Origin: Nymphaea colorata
Taxonomy: Eukaryota > Streptophyta > Magnoliopsida > Nymphaeales > Nymphaeaceae
DNA length: 64,000 nt
Reading direction: 5' to 3'
NCBI RefSeq assembly: GCF_008831285.2
Contig: NC_045145.1
Coordinates: 5,704,802 to 5,768,801, forward strand
Shown here: positions 10,566 to 20,600 of the stretch, in pieces
Layout: the number at the start of each line of letters is the position of its first letter
Position numbering within the stretch: the first letter of the stretch is position 1
The notes under the pieces: model-generated
What the model saw: only the letters and a program-made list of their open reading frames with translations
What the model was told of the DNA's origin: nothing
Database searches by the model: none
Translations under genes and position numbers: made by a program

Positions 10566-11493
10566 CTGCCTCTGTTTCTCCAGGAACCTTGAGTTCTCCG
10601 GTCCTTCGAAAGGTTTGCCGAGGGATGATCGACGGAGAGAAATGCTCACGCCGGACACCTCGTTACGGTATGGTCGACAAGAGAGGAGGGAAAGGAAAAG
10701 GGGAAAAAATGCGCAATGTGGAGGAAAAAAATCGGCAATGGGGAAGAAAAGGGTCCTGTAGGCGTGGGCCGTGGGGCCTCCCCAATCGGGTGAAACGAAT
10801 CGATCGATTTAATTTGCTTTTGATCGGATCGGAGCAGAATAAATGTTTGGCCCGAAGACTGGAGTCCTAGTAAAAAAAAAAGGAGACCGCATTAGGTGTA
10901 AGCCCTTGAGTTGCAATAGCGACCTAGCAAACGAGAATAAAGCATTCTAGGAATGGCCTTAAATTGCAACAATGCTTCAATCTCAAGGTCCTTGGGACCA
11001 AAGTACCCCAACTGATGCCATGTGCCCATGGTGGACCCAAGAGATGGGACCCACAAGCCTGACCCCTGACTGTGGACGAGCCTACCCTTCTCTCATGAAA
11101 GATGATTCTACCCCTAGTCGAAACTGCCCTAAGTGTGACAATATTGAAAAAACGATTTTGCCCTCGACCATTTGAATTTGAATATCAGATTCTTCCTTGA
11201 ACTCCGACCCTTCAAATTTGAATCACCACGACCTTTTTGTTGGGTGTCTCCACTCCCTATAGCCTAATCCAAGCGAACCAGTAGGGTATCATCAATAGTG
11301 ACAGGAGCCGTGAAATGGGTGAATAGAACTATAATGGGAGGAGAATTTCAGGTGGGAGGAAGAGAAAAAAAAAAAGAAAAAGTACAATAGAAGTGAAAAA
11401 TGCATTGTGCATTTGCATGAAGAGAAAGATGAAGTTGAGGATGAAGATTATGTGGAAAATGAAGAAAATGAGTCGGATGAGGATATGAAGACA
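10566..11493. other. Upstream region of the alpha-SNAP gene
   Basis: The promoter of the minus-strand alpha-SNAP gene must lie in the first part of this stretch, but I cannot identify a TATA box or a defined start. From about 10870 on, the DNA is unassigned. A short acidic frame ends at about 11494 (GAA/GAT-rich, 11420-11494) without a recognisable domain. Confidence 0.4.
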
Positions 11494-13199
11494 GTGTGAT
11501 GCCCCTGAACTCCCAACGATCCTAGGGTTAAGAGGTCACTCCGGCACGTGAGATTGCAAACATCTCGCCCAAACAAGCCTGGAGCAAAAAAAAAAATCTC
11601 AATTACAATGCCCAGCTGTTCAATTGTGTGTCTCATTTTTTAGATGCTTGTGTGTACACTAATAATGCTTTGAAACCACGCATGAGAAGTGGGGGAATGA
11701 ATTGAGAATGAGAAAGGGACTACCCCATGGGCCAGGAGTTGCCAAGGTCGGGCCTAGTGAGCCGTTGGGCTTGGCAGCCACATGCAGAGGCAAAGCCAAA
11801 AATTTCCGGCCAAGGGTACTCGTAATAAATTTTCAGTTTTTAAGGATCATTAATATGTAAACGTGAATAATTACCATGAAGTATTAATATGAAAATAAGT
11901 ATTTTTTGTTGTTTTGTGTGGGCAATTAGCCACATAGTGTCCACACCTGTCTCTGCCCTGGTTGCATGCTCGGTTGGTACCTTTCACTTAGGGGCATAGA
12001 TAATGCTAACGCCTTACTTTGGTCGAGCTTGCGGTTCAGCACGGCTGGTTGAGGGGTGTGGCCAAACAAGGCTAGCACCATTGGTGCTTTAGCGGGCCCT
12101 CAAAGAGTGCAGTCGGGCGTGGCTGGCAAAGGTTGAGGACCGGGGAGGTCATGGGACTTCTGCAGGGTTTGCATGCAAGGGAATGACCAGGAAGTGGGTC
12201 CTTATCTAAAGTGCATGTAGCGCTAAGTAATTGGCCTCGATGGAAGTGAAAGCGATCAAGTAGAAGGTAGTTTTAGGGCTGACCTACGGTAAATATTCTG
12301 GATGGGAGGTGGTGCACGACTAGGGTAGGAATACGCAGTCCAAGGATGGGGGCTAGGGCTAATCAAGGCATGTAACATGTTATCTACAGGCTAGCTAGGT
12401 AAGAAGCCTAGGCGGGCTAGTGGGGGCTAGTCAAAACAACCTTGGGTGAGGTCAGTCATTGAGCCTAGGTGATGCAGGCCATGCTGAAAGCCTAGTCTAG
12501 CCCATATCCTGGACTAGGAATAGGGAGACAAGGACAATACATGCACAAATTTGGAGCAGAACTCAGATCGAGACGATCTTTTTCCACTAGGCCTAGCCAC
12601 AATTGTCCAACCTCAATCAGGCATGGCCCAGTAGTACAGGTCACGACTTGCATTCGTCCAATAGCCTGGGCCATGCCTAGAGGTGAACATTGAGTCGAGT
12701 AGCTCAAACTCAACTTCGTAAAAGCCTATCTCCTGAGTTCCAGTTGGCTCTTTTAACAAACAAGTTGAATTTGAGTTTTTATAAGCAAGTTCAAGTTCAT
12801 TGAAGTCAACTTGTTAAAGCTTGTCTCGACTCATGCATCCTCTGGTGGCCCATTCCTCGATGCCCTTGGATGTTTCAAATGTTGGCAAGTGCAGATGTCT
12901 TTTCCTTGGACCTAAACTTCTCTGTCAGAGATGCAAAGAGAGATAAAGAGGAAAGAACGAAATATTTCTTGGTAAAAGACCAGCAACAATGGCTGACATT
13001 AATTACTCTCTCTCTCCAACTCTCCACTTCTCTCAGCAAATATTCCAGTTGTCCTTTTTTCCCTCTTGGGTGCATCAGTATTGAAGTTGGTCGCCCCATT
13101 TTCTATATTCGTTTCCTTGGCCAGGAGAGATGAAATAGAAACTCCTATTTTTTGCACAAAGTTTTGATTGAATATTGCTAATGACAAAAGAGCTTACTG
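11494..13199. other. Unassigned, probably decayed LTR-type DNA
   Basis: The stretch starts TGTGATGCCCC, which resembles the start of some gypsy LTRs. It is moderately GC-rich with short repeated words, but no second copy, primer site or polyprotein was found. Open frames are short and match nothing I know. Confidence 0.3.
12678..12843. repeat. Small inverted-repeat element (TGAGTCGAG ends)
   Basis: TAGAGGTGAACATTGAGTCGAG on the left pairs imperfectly with the minus-strand reading of the right end, CAGAGGATGCATGAGTCGAG. The 166-bp body has GAGTT/CAACTT words and is non-coding. No exact TSD was seen. Confidence 0.4.
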
Positions 13200-13290
13200 A
13201 GTTGAGTTGAGATCCAAATATTATTATCAAATTGAGCTAGAGTTGAGTATTTTAGGTATTAATCCAAGCTCAAGCTTGCCTCAGCTTATG
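13200..13290 (+). repeat. Dispersed 90-bp repeat, copy 1
   Basis: It contains GAGTTGAGT, ATTATTATCAA and GAGTTGAGTATTTTAGGT, and aligns along its length with 41108-41205. It is non-coding. It abuts the left end of the long direct repeat at 13295. Confidence 0.6.
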
Positions 13291-13423
13291 CCCATGTAAA
13301 TTTTTTCAACCTTACATGCAAACCACAATAAATGAGATGTCATTACCTATACTCACCTTTATTTCCTTGTGTGGGCCGCTGAGAGATGATAACCAACTTA
13401 CTAGTACGAGGTCTATTCGTTCC

Positions 13424-13440
13424 TGATGCCTTTACCAAGG
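13424..13440 (+). promoter_or_regulatory. Primer-binding-site-like motif (tRNA-Asp type)
   Basis: TGATGCCTTTACCAAGG aligns with TGGCACCTTTACCAGGG at 24072-24088 and, on the minus strand, with TGGCGCCTTTACCGGGG at 52012-52028. Plant tRNA-Asp ends CCCCGGCAACGGCGCCA, whose complement begins TGGCGCC. The sequences upstream (TACGAGG..CGTTCC) are also similar between this site and 52 kb. Confidence 0.4.
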
Positions 13441-13859
13441 CTAATCAGACTAAAGACTATACTAAAATGTTTCATTTCTTAAGTCTAAATGTCCTTCAAA
13501 ATCAAAACCTAAAAAAAAAAATCATACATACCCTAATTTTGAAATTATGCATGTTTCAAAATCTAAGTAAATCTCAAGAATGGTCTGATGAACAAGAAGG
13601 AATTAATTTGAAGTTTGTTCAAGTATGGATCATCATAAATCAATGCAAATCGATGTCTTAAATCAAATGTGATGCATGCAAAAACTAAGTCATGCAGGCA
13701 TGGAGTCAATTTTCTACTAGGACTAGGATATAGGACATTGTCCTATTAGGAAAACATTGGATCTGAATTCAAGACTTGTAATCATGATCCAAGAGATTTT
13801 GCATGACTCTTATTCTAAATTTGAAATAGAGATGTCATAAAGATACAAAATATCATATC

Positions 13860-14345
13860 AGGTTGAGAAAATTTGTGATCCAAAATTCAAGGTTTGAGTT
13901 TGAAATTTAATGCCCAAGATCTAAGATTCGAGATCCAAAAATCTCATATATGAAATCCGTAATCTAATATTTTAGATCTAAAATATATCCAAAATATGAA
14001 ATCCAAAATCTGAAATCAAAATTCAAAGCCTAAGATCCAAGATCCAATATCTAAGGTTTGAGGTCCAAAATATGATCTCCATGGTTTGAAATCCATAATA
14101 CGATATCCATAATCTAAGATGTATGATTACATACTCATTATATGAAGTCTGATCTAAAATACAAAATTTGGAATACAAGATCCAAAATCTAAAATTTAAG
14201 ATCTAAAATCCAACATCAAGAATATGAAATCAATAGGTAGAGATTTATGTTCCAACATCAATGATCCCATCTTTAGAGTCCAAGATCCAAAATCCAATAT
14301 TTGAGATTTGAAATATAAGATCCATAATCCAAGACCAATCTGGGT
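13860..14345. repeat. Degenerate short-period repeat (ATCCAAAATCTGAGATC words)
   Basis: Words such as AAATCCAAAATC, AAGATCCAA and TTTGAGATC recur without a fixed period. The same kind of sequence occupies the equivalent part of repeat B (about 24480-24950), so it pre-dates the duplication. Confidence 0.6.
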
Positions 14346-16422
14346 TTCTTATCTATCAATTGTAATTATTGAGGTTTAAATCTGAATTCATGATCATGTT
14401 TAAGATGACATCTAACTGAAATTCAGGATTTTCATGACTAGGGCTAGGTCGGTCAAAGAACTGAGTTCGGTCTTGCCTAAACTGAGTTTGAACCTACCTA
14501 GGGACACACTTGATCAGACCATGTGAGTTTAAAAGTTGCGATGCTTTGTGGGAGTTGCTCATCAATTGACGCTGGTTCGGGGGCATGATAGTAGATTTTG
14601 TCTTGATAAGCCCTACGCTTTGCGAGTAATTTGTGGGCTTTGCTCATCAATTGACATAGGGAGAAGTTTAAAAAATGAGCTATGTATTCAGCTGGCTACA
14701 AAGCCTTCTTGTTCATTTAAAATGACTCATACTTTGAAAACTTTCCTAATCCCGACTTTCTTCTTTTCGAGAGTCTGTTCTAAACTCACTTTACACTATA
14801 GAAATCTCCATTTGATGGCATCTCCTTTTTTGATGGTTTCTTTCAAGACTATGTGGTTGGTCACCGAGAGCCTGTCTTGGACTTTGCTTTGACTGAAGAC
14901 TAATGGTTCTATAAACAATAGTATGAATGGGTCAAGGGGAGCTGCTAAAGCCCTCAAGTCCTTTTCTAGTTTGAAGTCAGGAATGCTAGCGAGTGAGGCT
15001 ATTCTTTTGCCTGATTGACCGCGTATCTCAATGAATAGATTGAAGAAGTCAAGTGGTTTGGTTGCTTTTTTTATGGTTTCTTTCAAGATTCCATCAATCC
15101 ATCAAACCTTGATGTCATGAAACAACCACTATCAGAGTGATCTGAGAGTTTTGTCTGATATGAATTAGCACTCGCCACTGGAGAAGCTAGTCATCGGAAG
15201 AGTGTCACTAGAAGGAGGAAGCGTAGCTGTCTACGAAGCTTTTCAAGCCCTGTATACCACCAGGCATAGTTGTATGAGATATGTACTTGTCATATTGAGC
15301 CAGGAAAGAAGATGGGGCATTTCCACACTATGTGGTCAAAGTGTGACCCTATTGTCCTCCAGTAGGCTGTGTCGACCCCTACCTCTCTTCCTGAATTAGA
15401 GATCTTGCTGGGTTCGAGAGGACAGCCTTGGTCGAAGCAAAATGGTTAGTACTTAGAGCATTTTCTTGGTATAGTGAGTACTAATGGCATTTCATTGCAG
15501 TTAGTCCTGACCTTTCAAGAAAGTCTTGACCTTTTCATTAATGATACTAAGGTCACTTAACTGATTCAGGTCAGAGAAATCGTTCAAAGTGTTGACCACT
15601 ATGAATAATGACATCTCCTTTTTTGATGGTTTCTTTCAAGATTCCATCAATTGTTTTTTCTTTTCCTTCAAAAGTACTAATGGCATACAATTTGTTGTAT
15701 GGTTCATGACATCTCCTTTTTTTATGGTTTCATTCAAGATTCCATCAATCCGTCAAACCGCATACGCATGGCCTTTGAAGCAAGGGGTCATGAACAAAGA
15801 TGAGAATTGTTCCATTCATTCAGTAGCATAACATTAGAAGCAACTAAGCCGAAAGGCATATCTCGAAAATTCCTTCAATGACATTTAAGTGGTTGTTGTT
15901 GTTCTCCTTCTTCGTGTAGGTTGTCTCATTTTCCGCAACATAGAAGGGTTGCAGTATCCAAAGACCTTCTTTGGCATTCTTTGTGACAGTCTCTTTCTTT
16001 GATTTTTGCGTATAGAAGAAGCAAATAACCCATTGCTTCTAAAAGGAAGGTAGCCAAGATAACAAAGTAGATCTCGCCAGTAGCGCCCTTTTGTCTCTTT
16101 TAGTAGACTACACTTGACGGCCAGAGAGAACCAACTAACCTCTTTCTTTGCCGTTTTGAGAACAGTTCCGCCATGGGGCTTCCTTGCAGAAAACCAATGT
16201 GTGTATTGTTCCGCCTTTTCTCAAGAAATTCTGACTACTGTCAAAGCAACTAACGCGCCAGGACTCCCTCATCAACTTTTCTAGTCTTGACTTTGCTTTG
16301 AACTGCTATTAGGCCGGTCTGACTTCTTGAGACTAAAGGCCTCTCCTCCAGGGGTGGGTATCGGGCTGGGCCGGGTACCGGGTCTGGCCACCAAAAATTA
16401 GGCCCGGCCTGGCTTCGTCGCG

Positions 16423-16632
16423 ACTATCACGGCGTCCGGCGACCTCGTGCCGCTGTCCTAGCTGGCGGGCGTGGTGATGGGGCGGCCCAACTCGAAAGTT
16501 CGGACGACGACGGGGGAGGAGATATCTGGGACCGAGGCACTGAGGCGGGTCGGGGTGGAGAGGCCGTTCGAGCTGCAGCCCAAGGAAGGGCTGGCCATCA
16601 TCAGCGGCACGCCCATCGGGGCGGCGATGGCG
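16423..16632 (+). pseudogene. Phenylalanine ammonia-lyase fragment with the active-site Tyr replaced by a stop
   Basis: PAL converts phenylalanine to cinnamate, the entry step of phenylpropanoid synthesis. The frame from ACT (16423) reads TITASGDLVPLS, the MIO-forming Ala-Ser-Gly core and its context, then TAG (16459-16461) where the family has Tyr, then LAGVVMGRPNSK. Later comes PFELQPKEGLAIISGTPIG, another strong PAL signature. About 70 residues of a roughly 700-residue enzyme are present, all from the large second exon. The segment between the two signatures is divergent, so the source gene was either an unusual PAL paralogue or the copy is old. It merges into a GGGAAGG tract after about 16632. 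It cannot encode an enzyme. Confidence 0.88.
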
Positions 16633-16635
16633 TGC

Positions 16636-16805
16636 CTACGGGGAAGGGGAGGGAGACGGGAAGGGGGGAAGGAGATGGGAAGGAGGGAAGGGGAAGGGGG
16701 AGGGAGACGGGAAGAGGGGAAGGGGAAGGGGGAGGGTGACGGGAAGGGGGGAGGGAGACGGGAAGGGGGAGGCCGGAGGGAGACAGGAAGGGGGGAAGGG
16801 AGCCG
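16636..16805. repeat. Purine-rich GGGAAGGGG tract
   Basis: GGGAAGGGGGAGGGAGAC-type words repeat for about 170 bp inside the PAL-carrying element. The minus strand resembles the polypyrimidine tract at 4905-5550. Confidence 0.9.
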
Positions 16806-17697
16806 GGGAGGTAGTCAGGCCGACCGGGCCGCCGCCGGCCCCGGCCTCTCCGGCCCGGGCCGGGATTTTCCCAGACCAAACCCGGCCCGGCCCGACACCC
16901 AGCCTTACTCTCCTCCCCCGCCGCCTTCCGACCCGCGGGAGTATCCAATGAAAACTTCCGAACGCTCATGCCCGATCGTGAGAAGGTCACTGATTAAGGT
17001 TAGACAAATCCTCAAAAGTGCTCACCCTAACCACTCTAATGGAAAGGAGTCCAATCCAGCCAAGATGATCAAGAATGCGGGAATTCTCTGATCTCTTTAC
17101 ATTTGCAATTTTGAAGGAAAAGAAAGGATCTTCTTAAAAGGAAAAGCAATTGATGGAATCTTGAAAGAAACCATCAAAAAAGGAGATGCTATTATCTTTG
17201 CTCGTGACGTTGAGTGCTTTCAAAAAGCTTTCAAAGCCAACACATGCATGATTGACTAAAAAAGCCCTTAAGCGAAGCTTTGTGAGTTCTTTGTCACTCG
17301 CAAAGCTTGCCTGCCATGCCGAGCTTTTTTTTTTTTAAATAGATTTGTCGAAATGGGCTTTTCAACCACATGATTCTTGATATGATCTTCATTCATCTTA
17401 TTTATACAAATATAAAAGGATTGGCTAGGTCTAGACTATGGTGTTTGGTTTATGAGTAGTGGGCTCTAAGACTAGTCTGGGCGAGGTCTTAGACAACAGT
17501 CTATGTTTGAAATCAAGGTCTATATGCCCTAGGGTTTTTGACATCATTTAAAAAAGTTGATTTTGAAAACATTTTAGAAAACTAAGATTTGAAACGGTTT
17601 TTAGTATGAAGAGCAAATTGGATTTAGGCTTTCACATACCTAGACTAATGCATCATGGTATGCTACTTGGCTGACTTGGTATGGTTTCAGACAAGTA

Positions 17698-20600
17698 GAA
17701 CATGTGGGTGTAAGGTGATTCAATGCATGTTAAAATAAATGAGTGATGCATGACTAATGAAGGCATATGAAGAAATATGATTATTATGCATGATGCAAAA
17801 ACAAATGACAATAAATGATGAAATTGAAATATAAAAAGAGGAAAGTGAGAGAAGCATACCAAAACGAGGATGCATGCACTAAATTTTCTCAAAAACTGAA
17901 CTATATGAACAAGTTCTAATTTGAAAATGAGAAAAACATATTAACAATTTTAAGGATGTAGGTTACTTGTGGCAGACTCAATGACATTGGAGATTCATGA
18001 GTGCGATATACACATGTAATCCTATTGGCTTTGGATATTCATTTGAAAATCATATAATTTTAGATTTGATAATTTTGGATCCAAATTTGAAATTTGATTT
18101 TGTTGAAAATGGTTTTGAAGATGAAAGCAAGTTTTTATAGGATTCAGATCTAGATCAGAATCATTTGGATATGGATTCGAAGATCTGTTTATTTGCAAAT
18201 GAGTTTTGGACTTTGGGTTTAATATATGATCTTGGATAAAACTTGGGTATGAGTCCGACAATCGATTTGGATCCAAATATGACTTGATTATGTTTATATT
18301 CAGATATGAAATACAATTTTGTTTAAGTTGAAAACTACTTTATTGAGATATGAAAATGTATTGACAGTGAGTCCTTTTAACATGGACTAGGGGACATGGA
18401 TTTGTAGAATGCATTTGAGATTGGATATCACTTTACAAACCAGACTGAATTTTAAATTTGAGATTTTGGGTTTGAAAACCATTTGAAAACATTGTTAAAG
18501 TGGCCCCTCGGCCTGACTTAAATCTATTAAAAATGTGAACCCTAGACTAAAGAGACATTACGAGATGAGAGCTTGGCCATTTCCTCAATTCAATCATATA
18601 TACAATAATTCTTGAGGCACCAACCCAAGAGATCTCTCTATCTAGAGTCACACAGTTCAACACTCAACACTCGCTTAGGTTCACTTTAGGCTGCATATGG
18701 TAAGGATTTGATTTTTCACTACCACATAATTAAATAAAAACATTAGAAGATAAATGGTTATTTAAACTTTACAAAATCACGATGTTCGACAGGATACGAC
18801 CCTGATGCAAAATCTTTGTCTCACTATATGCATTGATGCGGCAACATGGAGTGATTGCTCTAAAATGTCTATTCACAAGGTCGTTATGAAATAGAAGATG
18901 CCCCAGTCCATGGACTGGTTTAACATTGTGAAAGAACTATGTTTCAAAAATACTGGTCAAAAGACAAGGTTCAATGATAGGATGCCTCATTTGTGAGGGA
19001 AAAGCTCATAGATTTGAAAAGTATTTTCAAAATGTTCAAATCATGAAGGACAAGGTTAGGGCCTATAATGTTAAAAAAAAAGCCCCAATGTGAAGACTAG
19101 TGTGGTGCTTGTGAAGACACTTGAACTTGTTTGAGATTTATGCATTCAGGTGTAGGTACTTGCATGATTGTGTTTGCTAAAATTCAAAAATCTCACATGA
19201 AAATATGAGCGCTTGTGAATTGCTTGTGTGAGCCGAAGTGTGAAATTCTCACATGAAATTGTGAGTACTTATGAAAACACGTGTGGTTCTCATACCATAG
19301 TGTAAGTGTTTGTGCTTGCTTGTGAAATTTATGCATTGGAATGCATGTACTTGTATGTTTGTTTGCATCGAAGCACAAAAATCTAACATAAATATGAGTG
19401 CTTATGAAATTCTAAAATGCTTGTGAGATGGTTGAATAATTCATGCAATGAAATGCATATGTTTGTGTGCGTTGAAGCACCGAAATCTCACATAAAAATG
19501 GGAATGCTTGTGAAATGTTTATGAAATTCATGCCATGTGTGTGTCAAAGTGCAAAAAACTCACATAAAAATGTGAAGGCTTATGGAATGCTTGTGTGTGC
19601 TGAAATGTGAAAATCTCACATCAAACTGTGAGTGCTTGTGAAGTAATTGTAAAATTTGGTAAAACCCCTTTGCTTGTATCTCTTGTTTTTTGCAAGGACC
19701 TGCATGATTTCGTTCTTGTAAGAACAAAATTTTTCAGCCAACTTATGAAATTAATTTAAAACAATTGTTTTTTCATTTCCAAATGATAAGCCAAGAAAAA
19801 TTGTTCTCCATGTTATAGGGTTTCTTAATGCAGGATTTACCACTATCCCAACTTCCTTTATAATAAAATAAAAAACTCGCGTTTTGATTTATTGGAGAAT
19901 TCTTGACTCGAGTGACCTTGGCTTTCCAGGTACACATTTTTGCTTGTTTTGTATTTTTCCTTGAATTTGGCTGCTTTTGGCTTTTTCATTCTTGTTCTTA
20001 TTTTCTTGATTTTCCAGACTGAATTTCATATGCATGAGAAATACCTTGTCACTCCACAGGCTACTATAGGGCTTTATCACTTTGATGGTCATGTAGCTTT
20101 GTCATGTACAATGTCATGTCTATCAAGCTTTCTACTAAACCTTTGTAATGATTTTTGGGTCGGCAGCTCTGAGACCAATTGGTCCCAGGGTACTAGATGT
20201 AGAACACCTCTCAAACGGACTTGCTCAAGCTCAGAAAGCTGTAGAAGACATGGCTAGACAAATGTTTATAGATCACATAACTTTGTAGTGTAGATGCAAA
20301 TCAACTCTACACCTACCTCATACTCTTGAGTACTGATTTGACAGAACGACTATAGTTACTCGAAGCCCATTTCTCAGGCTGATTTTCATTCTTTTTTTTT
20401 TATTTTTTTTATTTTGCATGTTTGCTTGAGTCAACTTAGTTTTTTGTTTTTTGATTGATTTTGATAAGATTTTGTTTTACGAGGGGTCAAGGCTAGTGAC
20501 ATCTCCTAGGCTTTTAGTTCTCTCTATTTCTTTGAGATCTTTCCATGGTTTATAACCTAGTCCTGTCAAACTTTCGTCATTTGACGATCATCAAACCAAT

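Larger units (their letters stand above)
16349..16907. mobile_element. hAT-type element carrying a PAL gene fragment
   Basis: The left end CAGGGGTGGGTATCGGGC and the right end (minus strand) TAAGGCTGGGTGTCGGGC are inverted repeats of the GGGCCGGGCC family. An exact 8-bp duplication, CTCTCCTC, flanks them at 16341-16348 and 16908-16915. The 559-bp body has three parts: terminal GC-rich DNA, 210 bp of PAL coding sequence (16423-16632), and a GGGAAGG tract. No transposase is present. The layout is that of a Pack-type element that picked up part of a host gene. Confidence 0.8.
14817..17190. repeat. Recurring CTCCTTTTTTGATGGTTTC motif
   Basis: A word of about 38 bp centred on TTTGATGGTTTCTTTCAAG occurs near 14820, 15066, 15607 and 15710 on the plus strand, and near 17155 on the minus strand. 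All lie inside the 2.8-kb insert. The last copy is inverted, so the insert is partly bounded by inverted repeats. Confidence 0.7.
14532..17343. other. 2.8-kb insert in repeat A, possibly organelle-derived
   Basis: In repeat B the sequence reads straight from CATATGAGTTT into TTAAACCACATGATT (about 25120-25150). In repeat A these two halves are 2.8 kb apart, which defines the insert precisely. The insert has a different texture: about equal base content, few AT runs, and short repeats of its own (a CTCCTTTTTTGATGGTTTC word in several places; GCTCATCAATTGAC twice). This resembles plant mitochondrial intergenic DNA, but I see no mitochondrial gene, so the origin is inference. It was later hit by the PAL-carrying element at 16349-16907. 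Confidence 0.5.
13295..17697 (+). mobile_element. Long direct repeat A (LTR-like), split by a 2.8-kb insert
   Basis: The parts 13295-14531 and about 17344-17697 align, in order and orientation, with 23950-25476. Shared landmarks are ACAATAAATGAGATGTCATTACC, a GATCCAAAATC-rich middle, the GGTCGGTCAAAGAACTGAGTT word, and ACCACATGATTCTTGATATGATC. The start TGTAAA and the spacing suggest LTRs of a retroelement. However, a primer-site-like word (TGATGCCTTTACCAAGG, 13424-13440) lies inside the repeat, so the duplicated unit may be LTR plus leader. Copies are well diverged, so the insertion is old. Ends are approximate. Confidence 0.6.
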
